64,000 nucleotides of DNA from Streptomyces sp. DSM 110735 (GCF_016482685.1 NZ_JACYHF010000014.1:62001-126000); one strand, 5' to 3'. Counted from the first letter of the stretch, positions 34,606-43,351 are shown. The notes: generated by a model from the sequence alone, not told the origin. Made by a program: numbers and translations.

Positions 34606-34699
34606 CGGCTCAGCCGGCCGTGGGCGCGGGAGTGGTCCTGGGAGGGGTACTCGACGGGCAGCCGGGCATGGCGGTATGTCCTCACTCAGGGTGTCCACG

Positions 34700-34830
34700 C
34701 CCTGGTTCGACGAGACCGGCGGCAGGAGTTCCTGGCTTCCGGGGATCACTCCCCGGTGACAGTGGCGGGACCGCGCCGGATTCGCACCGGCTTCCTCTTC
34801 TGCCGCCGTACATGGCCCCGGAAGTCCACC
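34700..34830 (-). promoter_or_regulatory. Cobalamin (B12) riboswitch
   Basis: Read on the minus strand the region contains GGTGCGAATCCGGCGCGG, then TCCCGCCACTGT, and then the B12 box GCCAGGAACTCCTGCC (34721-34736), the ordered landmarks of cobalamin riboswitches. A P1 stem closes it: CGGCGGCAG (34800-34808) with CTGCCGCCG (34717-34725). It precedes cobD on the same strand, so it should repress the cluster when adenosylcobalamin or a related form is abundant. It is rather compact; outer boundaries are approximate. Confidence 0.92.
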
Positions 34831-34945
34831 ACGCCCCCCGAAGGGCCGTCAACCTGCCCTTGACCTGCGGAGGGAGAGTGTGGGCGGGCCCACATCGGGG
34901 CCATATCAGGCGCGGGCGGGGCGTACGTCGGGGGGCTCGGCAACG

Positions 34946-34985
34946 CGTGTGGCCCCTCCCGGCGGGTGCCGGAAGGGGCCACACG
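34946..34985. terminator. Hairpin terminator ahead of the cobalamin leader
   Basis: CGTGTGGCCCCT (34946-34957) pairs with AGGGGCCACACG (34974-34985), with a further small GC stem in the loop. It follows the small membrane protein gene (minus strand) and would stop that transcript before the riboswitch. Confidence 0.8.
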
Positions 34986-35052
34986 ATCAAGGCTGTCGGC
35001 TCAGGTCTTCGCCACGATCAAGGCTGTCGGCTCAGGCTTTCGCCACGATCAG
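34982..35052. repeat. 31-bp tandem repeat over the 3' end of the small membrane gene
   Basis: Copies at 34982-35012 and 35013-35043 differ at one or two positions, and a third partial copy (cacgatcag, 35044-35052) lies inside the coding end. On the minus strand each unit carries the codons for IVAK-(A/T) and the stop, so the gene's tail and TGA have been duplicated downstream. Confidence 0.85.
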
Positions 35053-35259
35053 ATAGAACCCGTACGCCACCGCCGCCGCGCAGGCGGCGAAGCAGACGTA
35101 CGCGCCGGTCACCGCGAGGGCGGCCGACTCGCCGCGCGCGGCGGCCTTCTCGCGGCGGGCGAGCCCGCCGACGCCCAGGGTGAACAGGACCACCAGGGCC
35201 ACGCTCGCCACGAGGCTGACACCGAAGACGGAACCGATGGCCGCCCAGTCGATCTGCAT
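35032..35259 (-). CDS. Small membrane protein downstream of the phosphate transporter
   Basis: A 75-residue protein with two hydrophobic helices, FGVSLVASVALVVLFTLGVG (about 12-31) and ALAVTGAYVCFAACAAAVAYG (about 46-66), joined by a basic loop ARREKAAARGES. The order suggests both ends face the same side. It lies 24 bases behind the Pit-type transporter, has AAGGAGC before its ATG, and is almost surely cotranscribed. It has no recognised domain; an accessory role in phosphate uptake is a context guess. Its tail is tandemly duplicated downstream. Confidence 0.75.
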   Translation of the reverse strand: MQIDWAAIGSVFGVSLVASVALVVLFTLGVGGLARREKAAARGESAALAVTGAYVCFAACAAAVAYGFYLIVAKA

Positions 35260-35283
35260 GGGGTTGCTCCTTCGGATTCCGGG

Positions 35284-36561
35284 TCAGGCCGCGGAGGCGG
35301 GCGGGGCGACGGGGGTCGCGGTGGCCGGTTCGACGACGGCCGGGGCGGGGATGGTGGCCGTCAGGCTCTCGGTGCTCAGGCTCTCGGCGACGGTGCCCGC
35401 GGGGGGCGGGGTGACCGCTGCCATGGCGGTGGTGACCACACCGGCGGGCTCCTCGTGCGCGCCGGTCGGGGCGACGCTGGTGTGGTCGATGACCTCGCGG
35501 CGGGAGATCTTCCAGATCGCGGCGCTCGCGGCGATCAGGAAGACGGCGACGGCGGCGGTGCCCCAGTCGCCCAGGTCGGTCACGGACTCGGCGCCCGCGG
35601 CGACCAGGGCGGCGGCCGGGAGGGTCAGCGCCCAGGCGACGAACATCCGGGTCGCGGTGGACCAGCGGACCACACCGCCCTTGCGGCCCAGACCCGCGCC
35701 CATCACCGCGCCGGAGACGACGTGGGTGGTGGACAGGGAGAAGCCGAGGTGCGAGGAGGCCAGGATGGCCGTCGCGGCGCTGGTCTGGGCGGCGAAGCCC
35801 TGACGCGGCTCCAGGTCGGTGAGACCGGTGCCCATGGTGCGGATGATGCGCCAGCCGCCGATGTAGGTACCGGCCGCGATGGCCAGACCCGCGGAGAGGA
35901 TGACCCAGACCGGCGGGTTGGAGCCAGGGGCGATGGCGCCGCCGGTGATCAGCGCGAGGGTGATGATGCCCATCGTCTTCTGGGCGTCGTTGGTGCCGTG
36001 GGCGAGGGAGACCAGACCCGCCGAGGCGATCTGGCCCGCGCGGTAGCCCTTGCGGGTCGCCGCGCCGCCGGAGTCCTTGGAGACGCCGTAGGACAGCCGG
36101 GTGGCGAGCATGGTGGCCAGCCCTGCCACCACGGGGGCGGCGACGGCCGGGAGCAGCACCTTGGTGACCAGTACGTCGCCGTGGACGGCACCGAAGCCCG
36201 CCGACGCGACGGTGGCGCCGATCAGACCGCCCATCAGGGCGTGCGAGGAACTGGAGGGCAGACCCACCAGCCAGGTGAGGAGGTTCCAGAGGATCGCGCC
36301 GGTCAGCGCGGCGAAGATGACCTCGGGACGGATGCCGGCCTCGTCGACGAGACCCTTGGAGATCGTGTTGGCGACCTCCACCGAGAGAAAAGCGCCCACC
36401 AGGTTGAGAGCGGCCGACATGGCCACCGCGACCTTGGGCTTGAGCGCACCGGTCGAGATGGTCGTGGCCATCGCGTTGGCGGTGTCGTGGAAACCGTTCG
36501 TGAAATCGAACGCGAGTGCGGTGACCACCACAATCGCGAGGATCAGCGAGAAGCTTTCCAT
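35284..36561 (-). CDS. pitH2: Low-affinity inorganic phosphate transporter, Pit family
   Basis: A 425-residue integral membrane protein. Both inverted Pit repeats are visible: DFTNGFHDTANAMAT near the N-terminus and SLAHGTNDAQKTMGI in the middle, with GLPSSSSHALMGGLIGA and FSLSTTHVVSGAVMGAG. It imports metal-phosphate complexes with protons. The last 60 residues are a Pro/Ala/Thr-rich tail probably outside the membrane. A PHO-box-like repeat lies 40-70 bases upstream, so PhoP control is likely. The name follows S. coelicolor pitH2, from recall of the neighbourhood. Confidence 0.92.
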   Translation of the reverse strand: MESFSLILAIVVVTALAFDFTNGFHDTANAMATTISTGALKPKVAVAMSAALNLVGAFLSVEVANTISKGLVDEAGIRPEVIFAALTGAILWNLLTWLVGLPSSSSHALMGGLIGATVASAGFGAVHGDVLVTKVLLPAVAAPVVAGLATMLATRLSYGVSKDSGGAATRKGYRAGQIASAGLVSLAHGTNDAQKTMGIITLALITGGAIAPGSNPPVWVILSAGLAIAAGTYIGGWRIIRTMGTGLTDLEPRQGFAAQTSAATAILASSHLGFSLSTTHVVSGAVMGAGLGRKGGVVRWSTATRMFVAWALTLPAAALVAAGAESVTDLGDWGTAAVAVFLIAASAAIWKISRREVIDHTSVAPTGAHEEPAGVVTTAMAAVTPPPAGTVAESLSTESLTATIPAPAVVEPATATPVAPPASAA

Positions 36562-36602
36562 TTACCCAGGCAATCGTTCGAGCGTCATTGGCTGGATGAA
36601 CG

Positions 36603-36631
36603 TAGGCAACCTGGGTGAACGGAAGGTGAAC
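36603..36631 (-). promoter_or_regulatory. PHO box (PhoP-binding direct repeats)
   Basis: On the minus strand the bases read GTTCACCTTCC, then GTTCACCCAGG, then a weaker TTGCCTACG unit. These are the 11-base direct repeats with the GTTCACC core bound by PhoP in streptomycetes. They lie 42-70 bases ahead of the phosphate transporter start. Confidence 0.82.
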
Positions 36632-36670
36632 TCGGCCGGGCATCACGGTGTCGGAAACGGAGGGTCCGGA

Positions 36671-36694
36671 TTCCGACCGGAATCTGTGATTCCG
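36671..36694. terminator. Hairpin with two alternative pairings
   Basis: CGGAATC (36678-36684) pairs with GATTCCG (36688-36694) over a three-base loop. The same GGAATC can pair instead with GATTCC just upstream (about 36669-36674). It lies just after the stop of the lysozyme gene and may end that transcript. Confidence 0.5.
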
Positions 36695-36716
36695 CAGTGC
36701 CCGTACGCCCCTTGGG

Positions 36717-37496
36717 TCAGCGGCCGAGCGCGAAGGTCCGCAGGCGGTTCACGGAGCCGTTGAAGAGATCCTGGTCACCCGGCAGCCGACCCTTGACGCC
36801 GTACTGCCAGAACGTCCAGTAACGCCAGCCCGCGGGGAGCGTCCCGGGGCTCGAGGAGCCGTGTCCGGCGACCCACAGCGCGTGGCTCGCGGCGAAGGCG
36901 CGGCTGCGCCCCGTGCAGGCGTTCCACCAGTTGGCGGTGGTGTAGATGACCGGGCGGCGCCCCGTCTCGCGGCGGACCTCGTCGCTGAACGACCAGATCC
37001 AGCGGACCATCTTCCGGTGGCTCAGCCCGTAGCACTTGTGGTGCTTGTCGTACGGGTTGTACTCGATGTCGAGCGCGGGCGGCAGCGTGACGCCGTCGGC
37101 GCGCCAGTTGCCGCCGTGCTGGACGAAGTACGCGGCCTGGCGGGCGCCGGAGGAGCGGTCGGGGCGGGCGAAGTGATAGGCGCCCCGGATCAGTCCCGCG
37201 CGGCGGGCGCCGTCGTACTGCCCGGCGAAGTACGGGTTGCGGTAGTTCGTCGACTCGGTCGCCTTGACGTAGGCGAACCGGGCGCCCCTGGCGCGGGCGC
37301 GGGTGAAGTCCACGCGCTTCTGGTGCGAGGAGACGTCGTGACCCCGGGGGAGCGCCGGGAGGACGGCGCGGTGCGGTGCCCGGTCGGCGGCCGTCGCGTG
37401 GAGCGGTCCGGCGGCGCTGGTGTGGGTGCCCGTCAGGGCGAGCGCCGCGGTGGCGGTCGCGAGGACTCCGGCGCGGCGGTGGGCAGAGAAGGCCAT
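36717..37496 (-). CDS. Secreted GH25 lysozyme (muramidase)
   Basis: A 259-residue exported protein. A basic start and hydrophobic stretch (AGVLATATAALALTG) form the signal peptide. The GH25 domain begins near residue 52 with RGHDVSSHQKRVDF, includes FAYVKATESTNYRNP, and carries the catalytic pair Asp143/Glu145 in ALDIEYNPYD, ending in WTFWQYG. The enzyme cuts the beta-1,4 bond of peptidoglycan. There is no extra cell-wall-binding domain. ATG at 37496 places the signal peptide at the N-terminus. Confidence 0.93.
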   Translation of the reverse strand: MAFSAHRRAGVLATATAALALTGTHTSAAGPLHATAADRAPHRAVLPALPRGHDVSSHQKRVDFTRARARGARFAYVKATESTNYRNPYFAGQYDGARRAGLIRGAYHFARPDRSSGARQAAYFVQHGGNWRADGVTLPPALDIEYNPYDKHHKCYGLSHRKMVRWIWSFSDEVRRETGRRPVIYTTANWWNACTGRSRAFAASHALWVAGHGSSSPGTLPAGWRYWTFWQYGVKGRLPGDQDLFNGSVNRLRTFALGR

Positions 37497-37691
37497 GCGT
37501 CCCCCGGGGTGGCGGTGAAACGTCGTCGTCCGGTCGGTCGGCGGACGCCCCATTCAAGGTGCGGGGCGGGGTGCGGGGGCTGATTTGTGATGCTGTGTCA
37601 TGATTTTCGTTCGATCGGACGTACGGTCCGGTCGGCCCCGGAGTCCCCGGAGCACCGCCCGCCGTCGCCGTCCGGCTGGCAGGATCGGCGC

Positions 37692-38381
37692 ATGGACCGG
37701 CAGCGGGGCGACACGCGGGGCGACACGGGGCGGATCGGCGCGGCGGAGGCCGAGGCGTGGGCGGAGGTGGTCGCCACCGCACGGCGCACCGCCGCCGAGG
37801 GGCTGGTCGTCGGCACCTCGGGGAACGTCTCCGCGCGCGTCGGCGACACCGTGCTGGTCACCCCCACCGGCGTGCCCTACGACCGGCTCGGTCCCGACGA
37901 CATCACCGGCGTCGACCTGAGCGGACACCAGGTGCTCGGCACGCTGAAGCCGACCAGCGAACTCCCCCTGCACCTCGCGGTCTACGGCGCCACCGACGCC
38001 CGCGCGGTCGTCCACACCCACGCCGTACACGCCACCGCCGTCTCCACGCTGGTCCCCGAGCTGCCCCCGGTCCACTACATGACCTGCGCCCTCGGCGGAC
38101 CCGTCCGCGTCGCCCCCTACGCCGCCTACGGCACCCCCGAACTCGCCGCCCACGCGGTCACCGCCCTCACCGACCGCACCGGCTGCCTCCTGCGCAACCA
38201 CGGCACCCTCACCTACGGCACCACCCTCGCCCAGGCGTACGACCGCACCGCCCAACTGGAGTGGATGTGCCACCTGTGGCTCACCGCCTCCTCGGTCCCC
38301 GGCCACACCCCGTCCCTGCTGACGGAGGCGGAACTGGCCGAGGCGACCGACCGCCTGAAGGGCTACGGCCAGCAGGGCTGA
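37692..38381 (+). CDS. Class II aldolase/adducin-family protein (fuculose-phosphate aldolase-like)
   Basis: A 229-residue zinc enzyme. The family pattern is complete: GTSGNVSARVGDTVLVTPTG, TSELPLHLAVY with the catalytic Glu, the zinc-binding HTHAVHA, and the third His in LLRNHGTLTYG. Members cleave or epimerise sugar phosphates such as fuculose or ribulose phosphate. ATG at 37692 (MDRQRGDTRGD) begins about 20 residues before the domain; an ATG 35 codons upstream adds an unlikely segment. It stands alone, divergent from the lysozyme gene. Confidence 0.88.
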   Translation: MDRQRGDTRGDTGRIGAAEAEAWAEVVATARRTAAEGLVVGTSGNVSARVGDTVLVTPTGVPYDRLGPDDITGVDLSGHQVLGTLKPTSELPLHLAVYGATDARAVVHTHAVHATAVSTLVPELPPVHYMTCALGGPVRVAPYAAYGTPELAAHAVTALTDRTGCLLRNHGTLTYGTTLAQAYDRTAQLEWMCHLWLTASSVPGHTPSLLTEAELAEATDRLKGYGQQG

Positions 38382-38681
38382 CGCGACGCCGACCTTTTCG
38401 AGCCGCCCCGCCGACCGTTCCCGCTCGCGCCGGGAGCCGTGGCGTGTCTCCCCGTTCCTCCGGCGGCGCGCCGCTTCGGGGCCGGTCCGGCTTCGGGGTC
38501 GGTCCGGCTCCGGGCCGGTTCCCGCCTCCTCCCGGCCTCGGCCCCCGGGCTCCGATCTCGACGCCCGGCCGCCGGTCCCGGCCCCGGGTTCCGCCGCCTG
38601 CCGGGTCTCCGCCAGCCCCCGGCTCCCGTCGGGACGCCGCTTCCACTGGCCGCCCCCGCCCCGTCCCCCGACACTGGAGCC
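38382..38681. other. GC-rich spacer with degenerate short repeats
   Basis: No gene is supported in these 300 bases. The middle holds loosely repeated GGTCCGG-, TTCGGGG- and CCCGG-type strings (about 38475-38620). No promoter or terminator could be placed reliably. Confidence 0.5.
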
Positions 38682-39815
38682 GTGCGTACAGTCAAAGTGT
38701 CCGCTGCTGTCGTCGGTGCCGTCGTCGCGGCGGGGGCCGTGTCCCTGGCCGTGGGGCGGTATGCGAGCGGGGCCGCGCTGAAGGCGCCCGCCGGGCGACC
38801 GCTGCCGACCGAGCCCCGGCTCACCGTGCACGCCACGCAGGCCGGGCGGATCACGCTCACCCGGGATCTCGCCTCGCTGCGGCGGGGGACGTACGGCATC
38901 ACCGGCCACGGCACGCACGCGGTCGTCGGACCCGTCCTGGACTCGGCCGAGCACACCGCCGACACGGTCGTACGGCGCCTCGAACGCGTCACCCACGGCA
39001 CGCTCACCCCCGGCGAGTCGGTGCGGCTGACCCCGAACGTCCACGTCGGAGACCCGCGCACCGCGCTCGGGCTGGACTTCGCCGACGTCGAGGTGCCCAG
39101 CGAGAACGGTCTGCTGCCCGCCTGGTTCGTGCCCGGGCAGCGGGACACCTGGGTGATCGCCGTGCACGGGCTCGGCGCCACCCGCGAGCAGTCCCTGAAC
39201 GTGCTGCGCGCCCTGCACGCGCTGCGCCTTCCGGTGCTCGCGCTGTCCTACCGGGGCGACACCGGAGCCCCGGCGCCGCCCGACGGCATCAACCATCTCG
39301 GTGAGACCGAGTGGCGCGACGTGGACGCCGCGATCCGCTGGGCCGTCGGCCACGGCGCCCGCCGCGTCGTCCTGCTCGGCTGGTCCACCGGCGCCACCAT
39401 GGCGCTGCGCGCCGCCCAGCACTCCCCGCTGGCCGACCGGGTCGCCGGGCTGATCCTCGACTCGCCCGTCCTCGACTGGGAGTCGACGCTGCGCGCCCTC
39501 GCCCACGCCCGGCACCTCCCGCGCCCCCTGCTGCCGCTCGCGGTGCGCGCCGCGCAGGGCAGGGCGGGACTGCGCCCCGGGCGCGCCGCCGGAGCGGCCG
39601 GTTCGGGTCCGCCCGAGGTCCCCGCGCCGACCCTGATCATCCACGGCCCCGGTGACACCGTCGCCCCCTGGCAGTACTCCCGCCGCCTCGCCGACCGCCG
39701 CCCCGACCTCGTCGCCCTCCACACCGTCCCCGGCGCCCCGCACGCCGCGATGTGGAACGCCGGTCCGGAGGAGTACGAGGAGCGGCTGCGCCGGTTCCTG
39801 GTCCCGCTGATGTGA
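38682..39815 (+). CDS. Membrane-anchored or secreted alpha/beta hydrolase
   Basis: A 377-residue protein. The N-terminus (VRTVKVSAAVVGAVVAAGAVSLAVG) is a signal anchor. The hydrolase fold spans about 120-377, with VIAVHGLGATREQSL (oxyanion strand), the nucleophile elbow GWSTGA with Ser about 232, the acid in IIHGPGDTVAPW and His in VPGAPHAAMW. It should hydrolyse an ester or peptide outside the membrane. The GTG at 38682 with GGAG close upstream was selected; the frame is open further up but low in complexity. The substrate is unknown. Confidence 0.87.
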   Translation: MRTVKVSAAVVGAVVAAGAVSLAVGRYASGAALKAPAGRPLPTEPRLTVHATQAGRITLTRDLASLRRGTYGITGHGTHAVVGPVLDSAEHTADTVVRRLERVTHGTLTPGESVRLTPNVHVGDPRTALGLDFADVEVPSENGLLPAWFVPGQRDTWVIAVHGLGATREQSLNVLRALHALRLPVLALSYRGDTGAPAPPDGINHLGETEWRDVDAAIRWAVGHGARRVVLLGWSTGATMALRAAQHSPLADRVAGLILDSPVLDWESTLRALAHARHLPRPLLPLAVRAAQGRAGLRPGRAAGAAGSGPPEVPAPTLIIHGPGDTVAPWQYSRRLADRRPDLVALHTVPGAPHAAMWNAGPEEYEERLRRFLVPLM

Positions 39816-40017
39816 ACCCGGGCGCGAACACCGGTACGCCCCCTCAGCCAGCCGGAATCCCCGGTTCCGTACCGCTTCGTACCCCGCCGGAGGTCCCCGG
39901 GGTCATGGCCTGATCCTGACTCCGTGCCCCTCGCCCGACCTGGTGCGTTGGCCTTCTCCGTCGCCGCCCGTGACATCCCGTTTGGGTTTTCGGACCGTCA
40001 ACCGGAAGACTGCACCC

Positions 40018-41424
40018 GTGACGTCCCGTATCCCGCGCGACTCCAGGCTCCGACTCGTCCGACCGCGACCCCTGGCCGCCGCCCCCAGAGCTGTGAACCA
40101 GCGGCGCCCGCGCCGCGCCGCACCCCGGCCCCCGGAGGGCACCCCGGCCCCCGCCGAACTGGCCAGAATGGCCCGCACCGGACTGGCCGGCGCCGTCCGC
40201 GTCGCACGCTGGGCCGACTCCGCCCTCGGTCCTGGCAGCGACGCCGCCACCGCCGACGGCAAGGCCACCCTCTCCGACGCGACCGCCGCCCGCGCCGCCG
40301 CCGACCTCGGTCTCACCACCCGTCAGATCCGCGCCGACTGGGACACCGCCCGGCTCGCCGGACTCGTCGAGGTGCACGGCGACAGCGCCCGCCCCGGCTG
40401 GCGCCTGCGCGCCTGGGACCGCGACGACAGCGCCGTGCTGCGCGGCTGGGTCGCCCTCTTCGACGCCTGGTCGCTCGCCTGCCCCGAACCGGCGGGCCAC
40501 GAACCGGCCGCCGTCGCCGAGGTCGTCTCGGCCATGCCCCAGGTGCTCTCCTTCCTCCAGTTGTCCGCGGGACCCGTGCCCGTCGAACAGCTCCTGGACC
40601 TGCTTGAGCAGCGCGTCACCGAACTGCGCACCGAGCGCTGCGAGGTCTCCTACGCTCCCGGCGTCCCCGCCCCGCTCGCCGCCCCGGACGACGGTCCCGC
40701 CGACGCCCCGCTCGCCCCGCTCCTCGACTGGGCCGTGCGGGCGCTGGCCTCGGTCGGCGCCCTCACCTACGGCGACGGCCACGCCACCCTCACCCCGCTC
40801 GGCAACTGGGCCGTCTGGGTCAAGCTGGAGCAGATCTGCGTCGCCGCGCAGAGCCCCGCCGGGAACATCGAGCAGTCCGCCGAGGACATGCTGCGCGGCT
40901 GCGCCCAGCTCCGCCCCAACGCGGCCCGCGCCGAGTACCGCGCCTGGCTCGCCGCCCGCCCCGTCGGCGGTGCCGTCGGCCAGCTCATCGAGGCGGCCCG
41001 CGGCGAGGACGCCCTGCTGCGCGGGCTCGCCTTCGAGGCGCTGCGCGTCGTCGGCGCCCCCGCCGAGCCCGACGTCCGCGCGGTCGTCGAGGAGCCCGCG
41101 CTGCGGCCGTACGCCCTGCTGTGGCTCGCCGAGCACGACGGCGTGGACCCCGAGGACGCGCACGAGGTGCTCACCCGCGAGGAAGCCACCTGGCTCTGGG
41201 TCGACACCGCCGCCGCCGTCGCCGACCACGGCGAGACGGAGATGCTGGTGCGGCACCTGGAGGCCGCCGTGCAGCCGACCGTCCCCGCCCTCCTGGAGGA
41301 GGTGCGCGCCGTCGGCCACCCCCGCACCGTGCAGGTCCTGGTCGCGCTCGCCGCCGCCCACCCCGACCCCGCGCTCGCCAAAGCGGTACGCCGGGCCGCC
41401 TTCCAGGTGCACACCGGCGGTTAG
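40018..41424 (+). CDS. Conserved hypothetical protein with wHTH-like and helical-repeat regions
   Basis: A 468-residue protein I do not recognise by name. A basic, Arg/Pro-rich head (1-45) precedes a region ATAARAAADLGLTTRQIRADWDTARLAGLVEVHGD that resembles a winged helix. A second similar unit (DWAVRALASVGALTYGDGHATLTPLGNW) appears near residue 240. The C-terminal third has repeated helical pairs such as LLRGLAFEALRVVGAPAEPDVRAVV and PTVPALLEEVRAVGHPRTVQVL, like HEAT repeats. There is no signal peptide or membrane helix, so it is probably a cytosolic DNA- or protein-binding factor. GTG at 40018 has GGAAG upstream. Confidence 0.7.
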   Translation: MTSRIPRDSRLRLVRPRPLAAAPRAVNQRRPRRAAPRPPEGTPAPAELARMARTGLAGAVRVARWADSALGPGSDAATADGKATLSDATAARAAADLGLTTRQIRADWDTARLAGLVEVHGDSARPGWRLRAWDRDDSAVLRGWVALFDAWSLACPEPAGHEPAAVAEVVSAMPQVLSFLQLSAGPVPVEQLLDLLEQRVTELRTERCEVSYAPGVPAPLAAPDDGPADAPLAPLLDWAVRALASVGALTYGDGHATLTPLGNWAVWVKLEQICVAAQSPAGNIEQSAEDMLRGCAQLRPNAARAEYRAWLAARPVGGAVGQLIEAARGEDALLRGLAFEALRVVGAPAEPDVRAVVEEPALRPYALLWLAEHDGVDPEDAHEVLTREEATWLWVDTAAAVADHGETEMLVRHLEAAVQPTVPALLEEVRAVGHPRTVQVLVALAAAHPDPALAKAVRRAAFQVHTGG

Positions 41425-41451
41425 CGGCGCGCCCCCGCGGGGCTCAGGAAC

Positions 41452-41862
41452 TCACAGCGCGATCGCCGGTGCGTACGTCCCGAAGCTCCAGACGTTGCCC
41501 TCGGCGTCGCGCGCCATGTAGTCCCGCGAGCCGTAGTCCTGGTCCGTCGGGGGCATCAGGATCTCCACGCCGTGCTCCACGGCCCGCTGGTGGTGGGCGT
41601 CCACGTCGTCCACGACGATGTACACCCCCGCGGGCCCGGCGTCCTTCATCACCGAGTCGAAGACGCCGCCGCGGCCCTTGGAGCCGACCATCACCGCGCC
41701 GTTGCCCTGGGCCAGCTCGGCGTGCAGCACCATGCCGTCCTCCGACTCGTACACCGTCAGCTCGGTGAAGCCGAGAGCCTCCGTGAGCTGCCCGATCGCG
41801 GCTTTCGCGTCCGCGTAGAGCACCGTCGGGTAGACGCTCGGCCGTCCGTCCCTCACCGTCAT
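41452..41862 (-). CDS. VOC-family protein, PhnB-like
   Basis: A 136-residue glyoxalase/bleomycin-resistance-fold protein. It shows PSVYPTVLYADAKAAIGQLTEALGF, GVYIVVDDVDAHHQRAVEHG and the C-terminal DYGSRDYMARDAEGNVWSFGTY. The last block (DYGSRDYxxRDxxGNxWxF) is typical of a frequent actinobacterial group of unknown substrate. ATG at 41862 has AAGGGAG eight bases upstream; the GTG at 41871 is too close to it. It is convergent with the preceding gene (27 bases). Confidence 0.87.
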   Translation of the reverse strand: MTVRDGRPSVYPTVLYADAKAAIGQLTEALGFTELTVYESEDGMVLHAELAQGNGAVMVGSKGRGGVFDSVMKDAGPAGVYIVVDDVDAHHQRAVEHGVEILMPPTDQDYGSRDYMARDAEGNVWSFGTYAPAIAL

Positions 41863-41978
41863 GGCGATCACTCCCTTGTGCGCCGGGTACTCCGGACGGT
41901 CCTGTCCGGATCCGTGGTGACTCGCCGCTCAGTGTGACACCCGCCACTGACAACGCCCCGGGTCTTTCCCCCTGCCCG

Positions 41979-42869
41979 TCAGCCGAAGGTGTCGCACCGC
42001 GCCGGGTCGCCCGTGCGGTAGCCCTGGTCGAACCACTGCTGGCGCTGGAGTGAGGAGCCATGCGTCCAGGTCTCCGGGGTCACCCGGCCCTGGAACTCCT
42101 GCTGGATGCGGTCGTCGCCCACGGCAGCGGCGGCGTCCAGACCGTCCTTGATGTCCGCCGGGGTCAGGCTGGTGATCAGTGGGCGCCCGGTCGCCGGGTC
42201 CGGGGTCGTCGTCGCGTGGTGCGCCCACACGCCCGCGTAGCAGTCCGCCTGCAGCTCGGTGCGCACCGAGTTGCTGTTCTCGCCGGTCATCCCGTCCTGG
42301 GTGCGGCCCAGCGTGCCCTCCAGGTCCTGCACGTGGTGGCCGTACTCGTGCGCGACGACGTACGCCTGCGCGAACGGACCCCCGCTCGCCCCGAACTTCG
42401 TCCGCAGCTCGTCGAAGAAGCCGAGGTCCAGATAGACCTTGCGGTCCCCGGGGCAGTAGAACGGTCCCACCGCCGAGGTCGCCGCCCCGCAGGCGGTACG
42501 GATCTGGCCGGTGAACAGCACGGTCGGCGCCGGGGTGTAGGTACGGCCCTGGGAGCGGAACTCCTGCGACCAGTAGTCCTGCACGCTGTTGACCACCGCC
42601 ACCATCCGGCAGTCGGTCCGCGTGTTCGCGTCCTTGCCGGTACGGCACGACTCCTGCACCTGCCCCAGCGACGACGGCTGCGGCGCCGCCTGATCGCCCC
42701 CGGACGACAGCCCGAGCTGATCCGGCCCGACCCCCAGGAACAGCGCCAGCAACAGCGCGATCAGCCCGCCGATGCCACCCCCGATGGTCGCCCGCCCACC
42801 CGGAATCCGGCTCCCGCGCACGTCCTGCACCTCGGACGTGTCGAGATTCGCGTCGTCGTCGAACTGCAC
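41979..42869 (-). CDS. Membrane-anchored neutral zinc metallopeptidase (YpfJ family)
   Basis: A 296-residue protein. One helix, GGGIGGLIALLLALFLGVG (about 30-48), anchors it, with the catalytic part outside. The zinc motif HEYGH is at 174-178, followed by the third ligand region RTELQADCYAGVWA. Cys residues around 75-140 may form disulfides. The family (neutral zinc metallopeptidase, DUF of YpfJ type) has few defined substrates. GTG at 42869 (QFDDDANLDTSEVQDVRGS next) has GGAAGG at ten bases; a GTG three codons earlier is too near it. Confidence 0.9.
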   Translation of the reverse strand: MQFDDDANLDTSEVQDVRGSRIPGGRATIGGGIGGLIALLLALFLGVGPDQLGLSSGGDQAAPQPSSLGQVQESCRTGKDANTRTDCRMVAVVNSVQDYWSQEFRSQGRTYTPAPTVLFTGQIRTACGAATSAVGPFYCPGDRKVYLDLGFFDELRTKFGASGGPFAQAYVVAHEYGHHVQDLEGTLGRTQDGMTGENSNSVRTELQADCYAGVWAHHATTTPDPATGRPLITSLTPADIKDGLDAAAAVGDDRIQQEFQGRVTPETWTHGSSLQRQQWFDQGYRTGDPARCDTFG

Positions 42870-43351
42870 CGACCCCACACCTTCCGTCCCACGCCGCCCT
42901 CACATCCGGCGCCCTGCCGCCATCCTTACCCGTCCACTTGCCCCCGACCACCGCGGAACCCTGCGGGGCTTCCACCAGGTCCCGTGCGGGGCGGCGGTCC
43001 CGTGGAGCGAGTGGGGGTCATGCGAGCGGCAAGAGCGGCGGGGCGACGGCCCTGCGGGACCGGGCGGCGGCCCCTCGCGGGTCCAGTGGCGCCCCTGGGC
43101 GCTGAGCAGCCGGGCAGAGGTCGCTCGCTCGCGGCGGAGGGGCGTCGTGCGAGGGCAGCTCCCGCTGTGGCAGCGAGGGCGGCCGGTGGCCGCGGGGAAC
43201 GCGGAGTGGTCTCACGCGCGTGAGCGGTGATCCTGGGCGGACGGGGGATGGTCCCGCGGGGACAGGCGACGATCCCCCGCGCGAGCAGTGCCCCTGCGAG
43301 GACGGCCAACCCCGACCCCGGAGCCAACCCCGACCCCGGAGCCACCCCTCA
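42870..43351. other. Gene-free GC-rich spacer
   Basis: About 480 bases hold no frame with recognisable protein sequence; the open frames on both strands are Arg/Pro/Gly-rich noise. It leads into the tandem repeats at 43352. I see no clear promoter. Confidence 0.55.
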
